DNA from: Halomarinibacterium sp034670265
GTDB taxonomy: Bacteria; Bacteroidota; Bacteroidia; Flavobacteriales; Flavobacteriaceae
DNA length: 64,000 nucleotides
NCBI GenBank assembly: GCA_034670265.1
Contig: JAXMNU010000002.1
Coordinates: 310,001 to 374,000, forward strand
Reading direction: 5' to 3'
Part shown: piece after piece, positions 43,137 to 50,947 of the stretch
Numbering within the stretch: the stretch's first letter is position 1
Layout of the letters: the number at the start of each line of letters is the position of its first letter
Notes under the pieces: generated by a model
Told to the model about the DNA's origin: nothing
The model's database searches: none
The model's input: only the letters and a program-made list of their open reading frames with translations
Made by a program: the position numbers and the translations under genes

Positions 43137-43198
43137 AAATATTTGTCAGCAAATGTACTTATAAAACTTTATACTAACTTTGAAAGAAACTAACTTAT

Positions 43199-43870
43199 AT
43201 GTTTGTAGGTCATTACGCAACAGCATTTGCCTTAAAAGGCAAAGAGTCCAAGACATCTTTAGGAATGCTTTTTATTGCTACCCAATTTGTAGACATTCTC
43301 TTTTTCCCTTTTGCTGTATGGGGTATTGAGCATCTAGAGCTGGTTCCTAATTTTACCGAAGTAAATAATTTTAAAATGGATTTTCCCTTTACCCATGGGC
43401 TGGTCGCCTCCATACTTTGGGGAGTTCTTTTTTACCTATTGTATTATTATATTTTCGCTAAAAAAAGCGAAAAGCGTAAAAGCATTGCCCTAGTTATGGG
43501 GCTTGCAGTGCTTTCGCATTGGTTTATCGATTTAATTGTCCACGTACCCGACCTCCCGCTTCTCTATGGTGAGCCCAAACTGGGTTTTGGACTTTGGAAC
43601 CATAAAGACTGGGCGTTTATTGTGGAAGGGATTTTGTTATTGCTGGGGTGGATGTATTATATGCGGCGGACCCAAGCCAAGAAACCATGGGGAACCTATG
43701 TGGCTTACCTCTTTATAGCATTTCTACTTTTTATTAACTATATTAACTTTTATATGTCTCCTGCACCTCCAGATAACTTAGTAGTTATTACACTTACCTC
43801 ATTATTCGCTTTTTTACTTTTAGCATTTTTAGCTTACGTTATGGACAGGGGAAGAACTGCAAAGGTTTAA
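43199..43870 (+). CDS. Multi-pass membrane protein, YdjM/DUF457-like
   Basis: A 223-residue protein with six hydrophobic helices. It begins MFVGHYATAFALKGKES and contains FVDILFF and LSHWFIDLIVHVPDLPL. The conserved His and Asp residues at the helix ends (H5, D in FVD, H-x3-D) match the membrane-bound metal-dependent hydrolase family DUF457/YdjM. Its substrate is unknown. It stands alone on the plus strand and may be transcribed with the serine hydrolase gene 43 bases downstream. Confidence 0.68.
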   Translation: MFVGHYATAFALKGKESKTSLGMLFIATQFVDILFFPFAVWGIEHLELVPNFTEVNNFKMDFPFTHGLVASILWGVLFYLLYYYIFAKKSEKRKSIALVMGLAVLSHWFIDLIVHVPDLPLLYGEPKLGFGLWNHKDWAFIVEGILLLLGWMYYMRRTQAKKPWGTYVAYLFIAFLLFINYINFYMSPAPPDNLVVITLTSLFAFLLLAFLAYVMDRGRTAKV

Positions 43871-43913
43871 ACCATTGTAATAATGTGAAGTCAAAACTCA
43901 AAAAAGACTCCCA

Positions 43914-45218
43914 ATGAAAAACTACCTACTTTTTGCTTTTGCCTTAATATTACATCATTTGGCACTAGCGCAATTATATTTCCCACCCAATGGCTCTAGC
44001 GAATGGGAAACCATTGCTCCCGAAGAACTCAATTGGTGCCCCGATAAAATTGAAGACCTATATCAGTTTCTGGATGACAATGACACCAAAGCCTTTATTT
44101 TACTGAAAGATGGAAAAATTGTCCTCGAACAGTATTTTGATGATTTTACTGCCGAATCCAACTGGTATTGGGCGTCGGCTGGAAAAACACTTACAGCCAC
44201 TATGGTAGGTATTGCCCAGCAAGAAGGTTTTTTGGATATAAACGACCCTACGTCTGATTATTTAGGAACAGGTTGGACGAGTTGTACTCCTACGCAGGAA
44301 GCAGCCATTACTATATGGAACCAACTTACCATGACCTCTGGACTTGACGACGGGGTGGCAGACCCTTACTGTACCGAACCCAATTGTTTACAATACCTCG
44401 CCGATCCTGGCACGCGATGGGCATACCACAACGGTCCCTATACCCTACTCGACGGTGTTATTGAAAACGCCACAGGACAAACGCTTAATCTATACACCCA
44501 ACAAAAGGTAAAGGACATTACAGGAATGGATGGTTTGTATATTCCATTGGATTATAACAATGTCTATTGGAGTACGCCGCGTAGTATGGCGCGCTTTGGA
44601 CTGTTAATGCTTAACGAGGGTACTTGGGATGGGACTCCAGTACTTAGCGATGCTACTTACTATAACCAAATGGTCAATACCTCACAAGACCTTAATAAAT
44701 CCTATGGCTATTTATGGTGGTTGAACGGAAAGGAAAGTTTTATGCTTCCCAGCTCGCAAGTGGTGTTTCCCGGAAGTATTGTCCCCAATGCACCCGACGA
44801 TATGTTTTCGGGATTGGGAGCCGATGGGCAGTTTGTAAACGTTATCCCCTCCCAAAATATGGTGTGGATACGTATGGGCGAAGACCCTACTAGCGTACCC
44901 GTACCCTATTTGCTTAACAATGACATTTGGGGATATATAAACGAATTTGAATGTGAGTTAAGTACCGAAGACATCGCAACTTCTTTCTTTGAAGTATATC
45001 CCAACCCCGCTAAAGATGTGCTCTACATTCAGGTAAAAAACACCACCGAATCCCCTTATAATTACACCCTTTACAATGCGTTGGGACAAAAAATAAAAAC
45101 AGGAATAATAACCGGAAATAACCATTCCCTTTCTACAAGCACTCTTGTACAAGGGGTGTACTTTTTACAAATAGCAACCCAACAGTACACCCATACAGTA
45201 CAGCTTATTAAGGAATAA
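43914..45218 (+). CDS. Serine hydrolase (beta-lactamase/PBP4-like fold) with T9SS sorting domain
   Basis: A 434-residue secreted enzyme. The signal peptide (NYLLFAFALILHHLALAQ) is followed by a class C beta-lactamase-like domain. The nucleophile is in S-A-G-K (WASAGKTLTATMVG), the second motif is Y-H-N (WAYHNGPY), and GADGQFVNV sits where the third motif belongs. The last 80 residues (FFEVYPNPAKDVLYIQ to TVQLIKE) form a type A T9SS tail for surface delivery. It is probably an esterase or peptidase rather than a true beta-lactamase. Confidence 0.92.
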   Translation: MKNYLLFAFALILHHLALAQLYFPPNGSSEWETIAPEELNWCPDKIEDLYQFLDDNDTKAFILLKDGKIVLEQYFDDFTAESNWYWASAGKTLTATMVGIAQQEGFLDINDPTSDYLGTGWTSCTPTQEAAITIWNQLTMTSGLDDGVADPYCTEPNCLQYLADPGTRWAYHNGPYTLLDGVIENATGQTLNLYTQQKVKDITGMDGLYIPLDYNNVYWSTPRSMARFGLLMLNEGTWDGTPVLSDATYYNQMVNTSQDLNKSYGYLWWLNGKESFMLPSSQVVFPGSIVPNAPDDMFSGLGADGQFVNVIPSQNMVWIRMGEDPTSVPVPYLLNNDIWGYINEFECELSTEDIATSFFEVYPNPAKDVLYIQVKNTTESPYNYTLYNALGQKIKTGIITGNNHSLSTSTLVQGVYFLQIATQQYTHTVQLIKE

Positions 45219-45255
45219 GTATTTTGAAAAATAACTGTTACCTACTCCCCAAAGC

Positions 45256-45287
45256 AAAAGCGGTCCCTTGTGGCCGTTTTTTTATTA
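45256..45287 (+). terminator. Probable terminator after the serine hydrolase gene
   Basis: AAAAGCGGTC and GGCCGTTTTTTT form an imperfect stem with a T run. Confidence 0.6.
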
Positions 45288-45310
45288 CTCAATACATTTT
45301 TAACGTATAG

Positions 45311-45625
45311 CACCTAATAAAAAGGGTTTATAAACCCATAGTAATAGCTTGTAAACCAAAAATAATTGTCTATAAACCAATAAAATGGGTTTAGAAACCA
45401 ATAAAATGGGTTTAGAAACCAATAAAATGGGTTTAGAAACCAATAAAATGGGTATTGAAACCAATAAAATGGGTATTGAAACTATTATTAATTGTATTTA
45501 AACCAATAAAAAGGGTGTTGAAACCAATAAAAAGGGTGTTGAAACCAATAAAAACCATTTAGATACCAATATTATTGGTGCTAAGACTAATAAAAACCGT
45601 AGGGAAGCTAAAAAAGCACCCATAG
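45311..45625. repeat. Array of about 15 tandem 21-base repeats
   Basis: Units share AAACCAATAAAATGGG followed by a variable TTTAG, TATTG or TGTTG end. The middle units are identical (45374-45436), while the outer ones decay. Read in one plus-strand frame each unit gives Thr-Asn-Lys-x-Gly-(Leu/Ile/Val)-Glu, but in three units the last codon is a stop, so no continuous protein spans the array. The unit length is exactly seven codons. The rest of the 45219-45745 gap holds no gene. Confidence 0.92.
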
Positions 45626-45745
45626 GTATCGTATTTTTTTTGTGGAAAACACCCCGCAATTGTTTACAACTTTATACTGAGGGGTTTAGGGTTTTTGGTA
45701 ACTTCGTGTTGGTATTTATTCGTTTAGATAAACTAAGACATTTCC

Positions 45746-46186
45746 ATGATTAACAGATTGCAATTTTCTATTGATATAAAAGCAGAGAAAACCAAGATTT
45801 GGGAAGCACTCTGGAATGACGAGTTTTATCGTGATTGGGCAAGTATTTTTTTTGAAGGTTCTTATGCTGTTACCGATAATTGGAAAGAAGGCAGTACCGT
45901 ACATTTTCTTGCACCTGATAAAAGTGGCATTTATAGCAGCATTGAAACACACATTCCAAATAAAATAATGGTGTTTAAGCATATTGGAAATGTGGTAAAT
46001 GGTAAAGAACAACCTATCGACGATGAAACCAAAAAATGGTCTGGAGCTACTGAGATTTACACCCTTACAGAAGGAAAAGATTGCATCACACTTCGTGTTG
46101 AAATTGATGTCCTCGATGAGCATCTGGAATTTATGTCTTCTACCCTACCCAAAGCACTGCAAAAGGTGAAGGATAATTGTAGTTAG
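45746..46186 (+). CDS. SRPBCC/AHSA1-like ligand-binding protein
   Basis: A 146-residue soluble protein with the helix-grip (START-like) fold pattern: FSIDIKAEKTKIWEALWNDEFYRDWAS at the start, WKEGSTVHFLAPDKSGIYSSIE in the middle and a long C-terminal helix (MSSTLPKALQKVKDN). Members bind hydrophobic ligands or help Hsp90-type chaperones. The dnaK gene converges on it, but that may be chance. The ligand is unknown. Confidence 0.85.
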   Translation: MINRLQFSIDIKAEKTKIWEALWNDEFYRDWASIFFEGSYAVTDNWKEGSTVHFLAPDKSGIYSSIETHIPNKIMVFKHIGNVVNGKEQPIDDETKKWSGATEIYTLTEGKDCITLRVEIDVLDEHLEFMSSTLPKALQKVKDNCS

Positions 46187-46228
46187 CATATTTCATTTAT
46201 TTGTACTAAACTACTCAGTCAAAATATC

Positions 46229-46258
46229 AAAAACCCCCACCAAATGGTGGGGGTTTTT
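46229..46258. terminator. Strong bidirectional terminator
   Basis: A perfect 13-base stem, AAAAACCCCCACC and GGTGGGGGTTTTT, with an AAAT loop, between the SRPBCC gene and the convergent dnaK gene. Confidence 0.95.
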
Positions 46259-46259
46259 C

Positions 46260-46294
46260 GTCTTATGTCTTACGTCTTGTGTCGTAAGTCCTGT
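46260..46294. repeat. Five heptamer units
   Basis: GTCTTAT, GTCTTAC, GTCTTGT, GTCGTAA and GTCCTGT follow one another without gaps, directly after the terminator. Confidence 0.65.
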
Positions 46295-46298
46295 GAGA

Positions 46299-46344
46299 CT
46301 TCTCGATACAATCCTGACTTCGTCAGGATCACTCGAAGTGACAC
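46299..46344. repeat. Interspersed palindrome next to the dnaK stop
   Basis: CTTCTCGATACA, then the hairpin ATCCTGAC-TTC-GTCAGGAT (46311-46329), then CACTCGAAGTGACAC. The outer parts are shared with the larger element at 49041-49159. Confidence 0.75.
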
Positions 46345-48252
46345 TTATTTAACCTCCTCGAAGTCTACGTCTTCTACATCGGCGTTTTCTTGTCCGTTGT
46401 TAGAAGCATCTCCCGCACCCGCATCAGGTCCTGGCTGTCCGCCTTGTTCTGCTTGTGCTTTGTACATTTCTTCGCTAGCCACTTTCCAAGCCTCGTTAAT
46501 TTTATCCAAAGCTGGCTGGATGGTATCCACATCTTTGGTTTCGTAGGCTTTTTTCAAGTCTTCTAACGCTGCCTTGATAGGCTCTTTTTTATCGTCGCTT
46601 AACTTATCGCCAAACTCTTCTAGTTGTTTTTCAGTTTGGAAAATCATCGCATCGGCTTCGTTAATTTTATCAACGGCCTCTTTTGCTTTTTTATCGGCTT
46701 CCGCATTGGCTTCGGCATCGGCTTTCATCTTTTGGATTTCTTCTTCCGTTAATCCAGAAGACGCTTCAATACGGATGTCTTGCTTCTTACCTGTAGCTTT
46801 ATCTTCGGCACTTACCTTGATAATTCCGTTAGCGTCGATATCAAACGTTACTTCTATTTGAGGTGTTCCTCTTCGCGCTGGTGGAATTCCATCTAAGTGA
46901 AAACGACCAATGGTTTTGTTATCTGCCGCCATAGAACGCTCACCCTGTAATACGTGGATTTCCACACTTGGCTGATTGTCTGCTGCAGTACTAAACACCT
47001 GACTTTTCTTAGTAGGTATCGTCGTGTTGGCGTCGATTAATTTCGTCATCACGCTACCCATGGTTTCAATACCTAACGAAAGTGGTGTTACGTCTAGTAA
47101 CAATACATCTTTTACATCTCCAGTAAGAACCCCACCTTGAATAGCTGCACCAACGGCAACCACCTCATCTGGGTTTACTCCTTTGCTAGGAGCCTTTCCG
47201 AAGAATTTTTCTACCGCTTCCTGTACGGCAGGAATACGTGTAGAACCTCCCACAAGGATGATTTCATCAATATCACTTTTGCTTAATCCCGCTGCTTTTA
47301 AAGCTTTTTCACACGGAGCAATGGTTCTTTTTACTAAATCTTCAATTAACTGCTCAAACTTCGAACGGCTTAGTGTTTTTACCAAGTGCTTTGGTCCACT
47401 CGCAGTAGCCGTTACATAAGGCAAGTTGATTTCGGTTTGGGTAGAAGATGATAATTCAATTTTAGCTTTTTCAGCCGCTTCTTTTAAACGCTGAAGTGCC
47501 ATTGGGTCTTTACGAAGATCCATATCCTCTTCCTTCTGGAACTCATCTGCCAACCAGTTAATAATTTTTTGATCCACATCGTCACCTCCTAAGTGGGTAT
47601 CCCCATCGGTAGACAATACTTCAAAAACACCGTCTCCTAATTCAAGAATTGAAACGTCATGCGTTCCCCCTCCAAAATCGAATACTACGATTTTTTGATC
47701 TTTATGTTTTTTATCCAATCCGTATGCTAACGCAGCCGCAGTAGGCTCGTTGATGATACGCTCTACTTTTAATCCAGCAATCTCCCCTGCTTCTTTAGTA
47801 GCTTGACGCTGACTATCGTTAAAATAGGCAGGAACCGTAATAACGGCACGTGTTACGTCTTGACCTAAATAGTCTTCAGCCGTTTTCTTCATTTTCTGAA
47901 GAATCATTGCACTCAATTCTTGCGGTGTATATAAACGACCATCGATATCTACTCGAGGCGTGTTGTTGTCTCCTTTTACTACTTTATAGGCAGCACGTTC
48001 GGCTTCTTTGCTAGATTCCGAAAATTTGTTCCCCATAAAACGCTTAATAGAAGAAATGGTTTTTGTAGGGTTGGTCACCGCCTGTCTTTTTGCAGGGTCA
48101 CCCACCTTAATTTCGCCACCTTCCACAAATGCAATCACCGAAGGCGTGGTACGTTTCCCTTCTGCATTGGGGATTACTGTAGGCTCGCTACCTTCCATCA
48201 CCGAAACGCAAGAGTTGGTAGTTCCTAAGTCGATTCCAATTATTTTACTCAT
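46345..48252 (-). CDS. dnaK: Molecular chaperone DnaK (Hsp70)
   Basis: A 635-residue full-length Hsp70. The ATPase domain begins MSKIIGIDLGTTNSCVSVMEG and has VITVPAYFNDSQRQATKEAG, VFDFGGGTHDVSILELG and ILVGGSTRIPAVQEAV. The substrate-binding domain starts near residue 395 after VLLLDVTPLSLGIET. The lid ends in the acidic tail DVEDVDFEEVK. No dnaJ or grpE is adjacent, so it is a stand-alone copy. Two palindromes 64-95 bases upstream of the start are candidate control sites. Confidence 0.98.
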   Translation of the reverse strand: MSKIIGIDLGTTNSCVSVMEGSEPTVIPNAEGKRTTPSVIAFVEGGEIKVGDPAKRQAVTNPTKTISSIKRFMGNKFSESSKEAERAAYKVVKGDNNTPRVDIDGRLYTPQELSAMILQKMKKTAEDYLGQDVTRAVITVPAYFNDSQRQATKEAGEIAGLKVERIINEPTAAALAYGLDKKHKDQKIVVFDFGGGTHDVSILELGDGVFEVLSTDGDTHLGGDDVDQKIINWLADEFQKEEDMDLRKDPMALQRLKEAAEKAKIELSSSTQTEINLPYVTATASGPKHLVKTLSRSKFEQLIEDLVKRTIAPCEKALKAAGLSKSDIDEIILVGGSTRIPAVQEAVEKFFGKAPSKGVNPDEVVAVGAAIQGGVLTGDVKDVLLLDVTPLSLGIETMGSVMTKLIDANTTIPTKKSQVFSTAADNQPSVEIHVLQGERSMAADNKTIGRFHLDGIPPARRGTPQIEVTFDIDANGIIKVSAEDKATGKKQDIRIEASSGLTEEEIQKMKADAEANAEADKKAKEAVDKINEADAMIFQTEKQLEEFGDKLSDDKKEPIKAALEDLKKAYETKDVDTIQPALDKINEAWKVASEEMYKAQAEQGGQPGPDAGAGDASNNGQENADVEDVDFEEVK

Positions 48253-48315
48253 AGTATTATAGTTATATATTTTAAAAAATTCTGTTTTAAGTTCTCTTAC
48301 CCTATTTCAATGATT

Positions 48316-48347
48316 ATGCCATGGCATTTTGGCTGACATGGTGTCAG
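48316..48347 (-). promoter_or_regulatory. Two palindromes upstream of dnaK, possible stress operator
   Basis: ATGCCATGGCAT (48316-48327, perfect 12-base palindrome) and CTGACATGGTGTCAG (48333-48347, 6-base arms around TGG) lie 5 bases apart in the dnaK leader region. Both contain CATGG. No CIRCE element is seen, so regulation by HrcA is not supported. Confidence 0.5.
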
Positions 48348-48365
48348 TTTCTTTTGGGCAATTGC

Positions 48366-48512
48366 GCCCTTTTTGCGGCCCCTGAGCGGAGTCGAAGGGC
48401 GCACCGGGCTGTCCGCGTTACATGCCTGCCTGGGTCATTGAGCTAGCCTGTGCTGAGCCTGCCTGCCGGCAGGCAGGCTTGTCGAAGCATCGAAATGCAG
48501 GCAGGGTAACCT
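48366..48512. repeat. Composite palindromic repeat region
   Basis: CCTGAGCGGAGTCGAAGG is followed by several GCCTGCCT/AGGCAGGC blocks, including a perfect 22-base palindrome at 48457-48478 built from GCCTGCCTGCC and its complement. This is the same family as the insertions in the repeats at 17.9 and 18.7 kb. From 48537 a run of GGATTGTT-like 8-base units follows. No gene is seen in the 48253-48639 gap. Confidence 0.8.
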
Positions 48513-48639
48513 GCTTCCATCCCTATTGCGGGGTCTGGATTGTTGGATTGTTGGATGATTGGATTGTTAGAATTGTCTTGGTTCTTGGTTCTTTTATTTC
48601 TACTCAAAAACCACTATTTTTAGTTCAAATTTTTTACTA

Positions 48640-48984
48640 ATGACTGCCTGGGAAAAAAATCTTGTCATTTTCGATGAACTTGTAGCAATGAATCCAAAAT
48701 TTGAACGACTTGGCAAAACCATGCCGTATTGTGCAGCCAATACCCATATGTTTGCCCTCCTAAATAAAGATGCGCAATTAGGGTTACGACTTTCAGCAGC
48801 ATCGCAAGAAGCATTTAAAAAGAAATACAATACTACCATTTATAAATCCTACGGTGCCGTGATGAAAGACTATGTTTTAGTTCCGAACGAAATGCTCAAG
48901 GATTTAAAACTCCTCTCCCAATACCTTAACGAAAGCTATGAGTATGTCATGTCGTTAAAACCTAATCCTAGGAAGAAGAAGTGA
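48640..48984 (+). CDS. Conserved protein, possibly TfoX N-terminal-domain-like
   Basis: A 114-residue soluble protein: MTAWEKNLVIFDELVAMNPK, RLGKTMPYCAANTHMFALLNKDAQLGLRLS and YGAVMKDYVLVPNEML, ending in a basic SLKPNPRKKK tail. Similar Bacteroidota proteins are sometimes called TfoX/Sxy family, since the middle part (hydrophobic strand, xxFALLNK, GLRL) follows that fold. Evidence for a competence role is lacking. It is a single gene between repeat elements. Confidence 0.7.
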   Translation: MTAWEKNLVIFDELVAMNPKFERLGKTMPYCAANTHMFALLNKDAQLGLRLSAASQEAFKKKYNTTIYKSYGAVMKDYVLVPNEMLKDLKLLSQYLNESYEYVMSLKPNPRKKK

Positions 48985-49040
48985 TAATGTTTCTGAGGTA
49001 TAATCTCGTTGTGGATTTTGAGTTAAATAAGTGTCCATAA

Positions 49041-49159
49041 TGTCAGTTCGAGTGATTTTTTGATAAAAAAATTGTATCGAGAACTAATTTATATGCTAAA
49101 ATTCTTATTCTCGATACAAATTTCACTCATTTCAATTGTGAAATTCACTCGAATTGACA
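49041..49159. repeat. Large interspersed palindromic element
   Basis: Two nested inverted repeats: TGTCAGTTCGAGTGA with TCACTCGAATTGACA (14 of 15 paired) at the ends, and TTGTATCGAGAA with TTCTCGATACAA inside. It fills the gap between two convergent genes and is related to the element at 46299. Confidence 0.85.
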
Positions 49160-49190
49160 GAATTTTGTTGAAATGCACAACAGGTTATAT

Positions 49191-50492
49191 TTAGATCGTT
49201 AGTGTTTTTGTTTTCTTCATACTGTTACTGCCTATTGCTAACAACTCCCCCCACTGCGTGGTATATCGTGGGCTACGTTCTTTTTTAATAAGCTCCCATT
49301 CATTAATGCGAGTACCAATCATAGCAGAGGCTACGGTAGATTTTCCGTATTTCATATTGATTGCGTCAAATACTTTAATGAGATTGGGGTTTTGCGTTTT
49401 GGGAGGCGTTTCAAACAAATTTCCTTGTACATATTCCTGCGGAATGATGCCTAATAAATTCACTCCTACTTTTTTATAGCGATAGCCTGGTTTGTAGATT
49501 TTATGCAATGCTTTTCGAGCTTCGGTAATTAAAGCAAACGTATTATTGGTAGGAATGGGCATAGTCGCCAACATACTTTTGGAATACTGTTTATCTACAT
49601 TGCTATGATAGTTCGTAATCACAAAAACCTGAACATAGCTAGCACACGATTTTTGGGCACGAAGCACTTCGGCTACTTCGCTAATATAATAGGAGCAAGC
49701 TTCTTCGATGCGTCCTAAATCTTCCAATTTTTGTCCAAACGATTTTGCCGTACCAATAGCTTTTTTCTTTTTGGGAATGGTTCTAAAATCCAAACACGAT
49801 TCACCATGCATCTCGCGCCACAGGCGCTCCCCCACTACAGTCATTTCTTTGCGTACCCACGACAACGGCAATTGCGTAAAATCGTAACCTGTAAATACGC
49901 CTATGTTTTTAAGTCGGCATGCATGTTTTCCTCCTATGCCCCAGATATCACCAATCTTTGCCCATTCAAGTGCTTCAATACGTTTGGCTTCGGTATCCAT
50001 CACATACACATGATTGTGTTTCTCTATTTTTTTGGAAATTTTATTGGCCAACTTTGCCAATACTTTGGTAGGAGCCATTCCCACACCTACAGGCAACCCT
50101 AAGTTTTTAAAAATAGTATCCTTAATTTGGTATCCGTAGTCTTTCAAATCAAGATGCTCTAGGCCGTCTAAATTCACAAAGGCTTCATCGATGCTGTATA
50201 CTTCCACTTGTGGCGAAAAGGTTTCCAAAATGTTCATCACGCGCTGTGACATTTCACCATATAATGTATAATTTGAAGAGAAAAATTTCACGTTGTTCTT
50301 CAGTAATACATCCTTTATCTTAAATACAGGTTCAAACATAGGGATGTGTGCTAGTTCTTTTGCTTCCTTATTGGCAGCAATCACACAGCCATCATTATTG
50401 CTTAGCACCACCACAGGCTTGCCCCACAAATCTGGGCGAAATACCTGCTCACAAGAGGCATAAAAACTATTGCAATCGATCATCGCTATCAT
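49191..50492 (-). CDS. umuC: Y-family DNA polymerase V catalytic subunit UmuC
   Basis: A 433-residue translesion polymerase. The catalytic acidic residues are in MIDCNSFYASCEQVF at the start and YSIDEAFVNLDGL near residue 100. The thumb/HhH part follows (IGDIWGIGGKHACRLKNIGV), and a C-terminal UmuC extension includes GYRYKKVGVNLLGI. I set the start at 50492, where ATGA overlaps the umuD stop; a frame to 50534 would intrude 46 bases into umuD. It should copy past lesions when DNA is damaged. Confidence 0.94.
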   Translation of the reverse strand: MIAMIDCNSFYASCEQVFRPDLWGKPVVVLSNNDGCVIAANKEAKELAHIPMFEPVFKIKDVLLKNNVKFFSSNYTLYGEMSQRVMNILETFSPQVEVYSIDEAFVNLDGLEHLDLKDYGYQIKDTIFKNLGLPVGVGMAPTKVLAKLANKISKKIEKHNHVYVMDTEAKRIEALEWAKIGDIWGIGGKHACRLKNIGVFTGYDFTQLPLSWVRKEMTVVGERLWREMHGESCLDFRTIPKKKKAIGTAKSFGQKLEDLGRIEEACSYYISEVAEVLRAQKSCASYVQVFVITNYHSNVDKQYSKSMLATMPIPTNNTFALITEARKALHKIYKPGYRYKKVGVNLLGIIPQEYVQGNLFETPPKTQNPNLIKVFDAINMKYGKSTVASAMIGTRINEWELIKKERSPRYTTQWGELLAIGSNSMKKTKTLTI

Positions 50493-50854
50493 GCTGTACG
50501 GTTTATAACGTAGGTAATAGTTCCCCAAATACAAATTTCATTTTCTTTTGAATTGGGCATCCTTTGTATGGTAAATGCACCCTCTTCCACGATTAAAACC
50601 AACATATTTTTCCGTGGAGAAATAGCGCGATCGATAATAAGTACATCGCCATTTTTAATACCTAATGTTGTCCACTCATTACCTTCAATTCGCACAAAAA
50701 AGGTTGCATCTTTATTGTGAATTAATTCTTTATTTAAATCGATAGGCGCTTCCATATAATGCGTCGCTGCGCTAGGAAATCCTGTTTGCTTTGAAACTTC
50801 GGGCGCATGGCGCTGTACCACTCGCTGTATTTTTCCTGAAGAAAGTGTTTTCAT
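50489..50854 (-). CDS. umuD: UmuD-like protein lacking the autocleavage dyad
   Basis: A 121-residue protein that aligns without gaps with E. coli UmuD over the first 99 residues (TGFPSAATHYMEAPIDLNKELI, then TFFVRIEGNEWTTLGIKNGDVLIIDRAI). The catalytic serine position 60 is Glu (GNEW instead of GDSM), the catalytic lysine 97 is Gln (FTIQRM instead of FTVKKL), and the Cys24-Gly25 cleavage site is Thr-Gly. It should therefore fold like UmuD but not cut itself. It overlaps umuC by 4 bases, so the two are made together. Confidence 0.9.
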   Translation of the reverse strand: MKTLSSGKIQRVVQRHAPEVSKQTGFPSAATHYMEAPIDLNKELIHNKDATFFVRIEGNEWTTLGIKNGDVLIIDRAISPRKNMLVLIVEEGAFTIQRMPNSKENEICIWGTITYVINRTA

Positions 50855-50864
50855 TATTCAAAAT

Positions 50865-50903
50865 TAGGAAATATTCCAATATATAAATAGGAATTATTCC
50901 AAA
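50865..50903 (-). promoter_or_regulatory. Paired operator-like sites ahead of umuDC
   Basis: Two near-palindromes, TAGGAAATATTCCAA (50865-50879) and TAGGAATTATTCCAA (50888-50902), repeat with a 23-base period, about two helical turns. The first ends 11 bases before the umuD start. They are well placed to bind a dimeric repressor controlling umuDC, and perhaps sdaA on the other side. Confidence 0.6.
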
Positions 50904-50935
50904 TTATTTTTCAACAAAAATCCCAAAAAGAAATT

Positions 50936-50943
50936 TACATTTG
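50936..50943 (+). promoter_or_regulatory. Probable -7 box for sdaA
   Basis: TACATTTG matches TAnnTTTG and lies only 4 bases before the sdaA ATG, so the transcript may have a very short or no leader. If so, the start codon would be read as a leaderless mRNA. Confidence 0.45.
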
Positions 50944-50947
50944 TAAT

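Noticed and set aside
45311..45625. CRISPR array
   Set aside because: The repeats follow each other directly with no spacers of constant length between them, the unit is only 21 bases, and no cas gene is nearby.
45716..46123. 135-residue frame on the minus strand
   Set aside because: It lies opposite the SRPBCC gene, whose plus-strand product has a clear helix-grip pattern, while the antisense protein shows no family features.
49191..50854. Plasmid or phage origin for the umuDC genes
   Set aside because: The neighbours (sdaA, panB, dnaK) are core chromosomal genes and no integrase, att-like repeat or replication gene is present.
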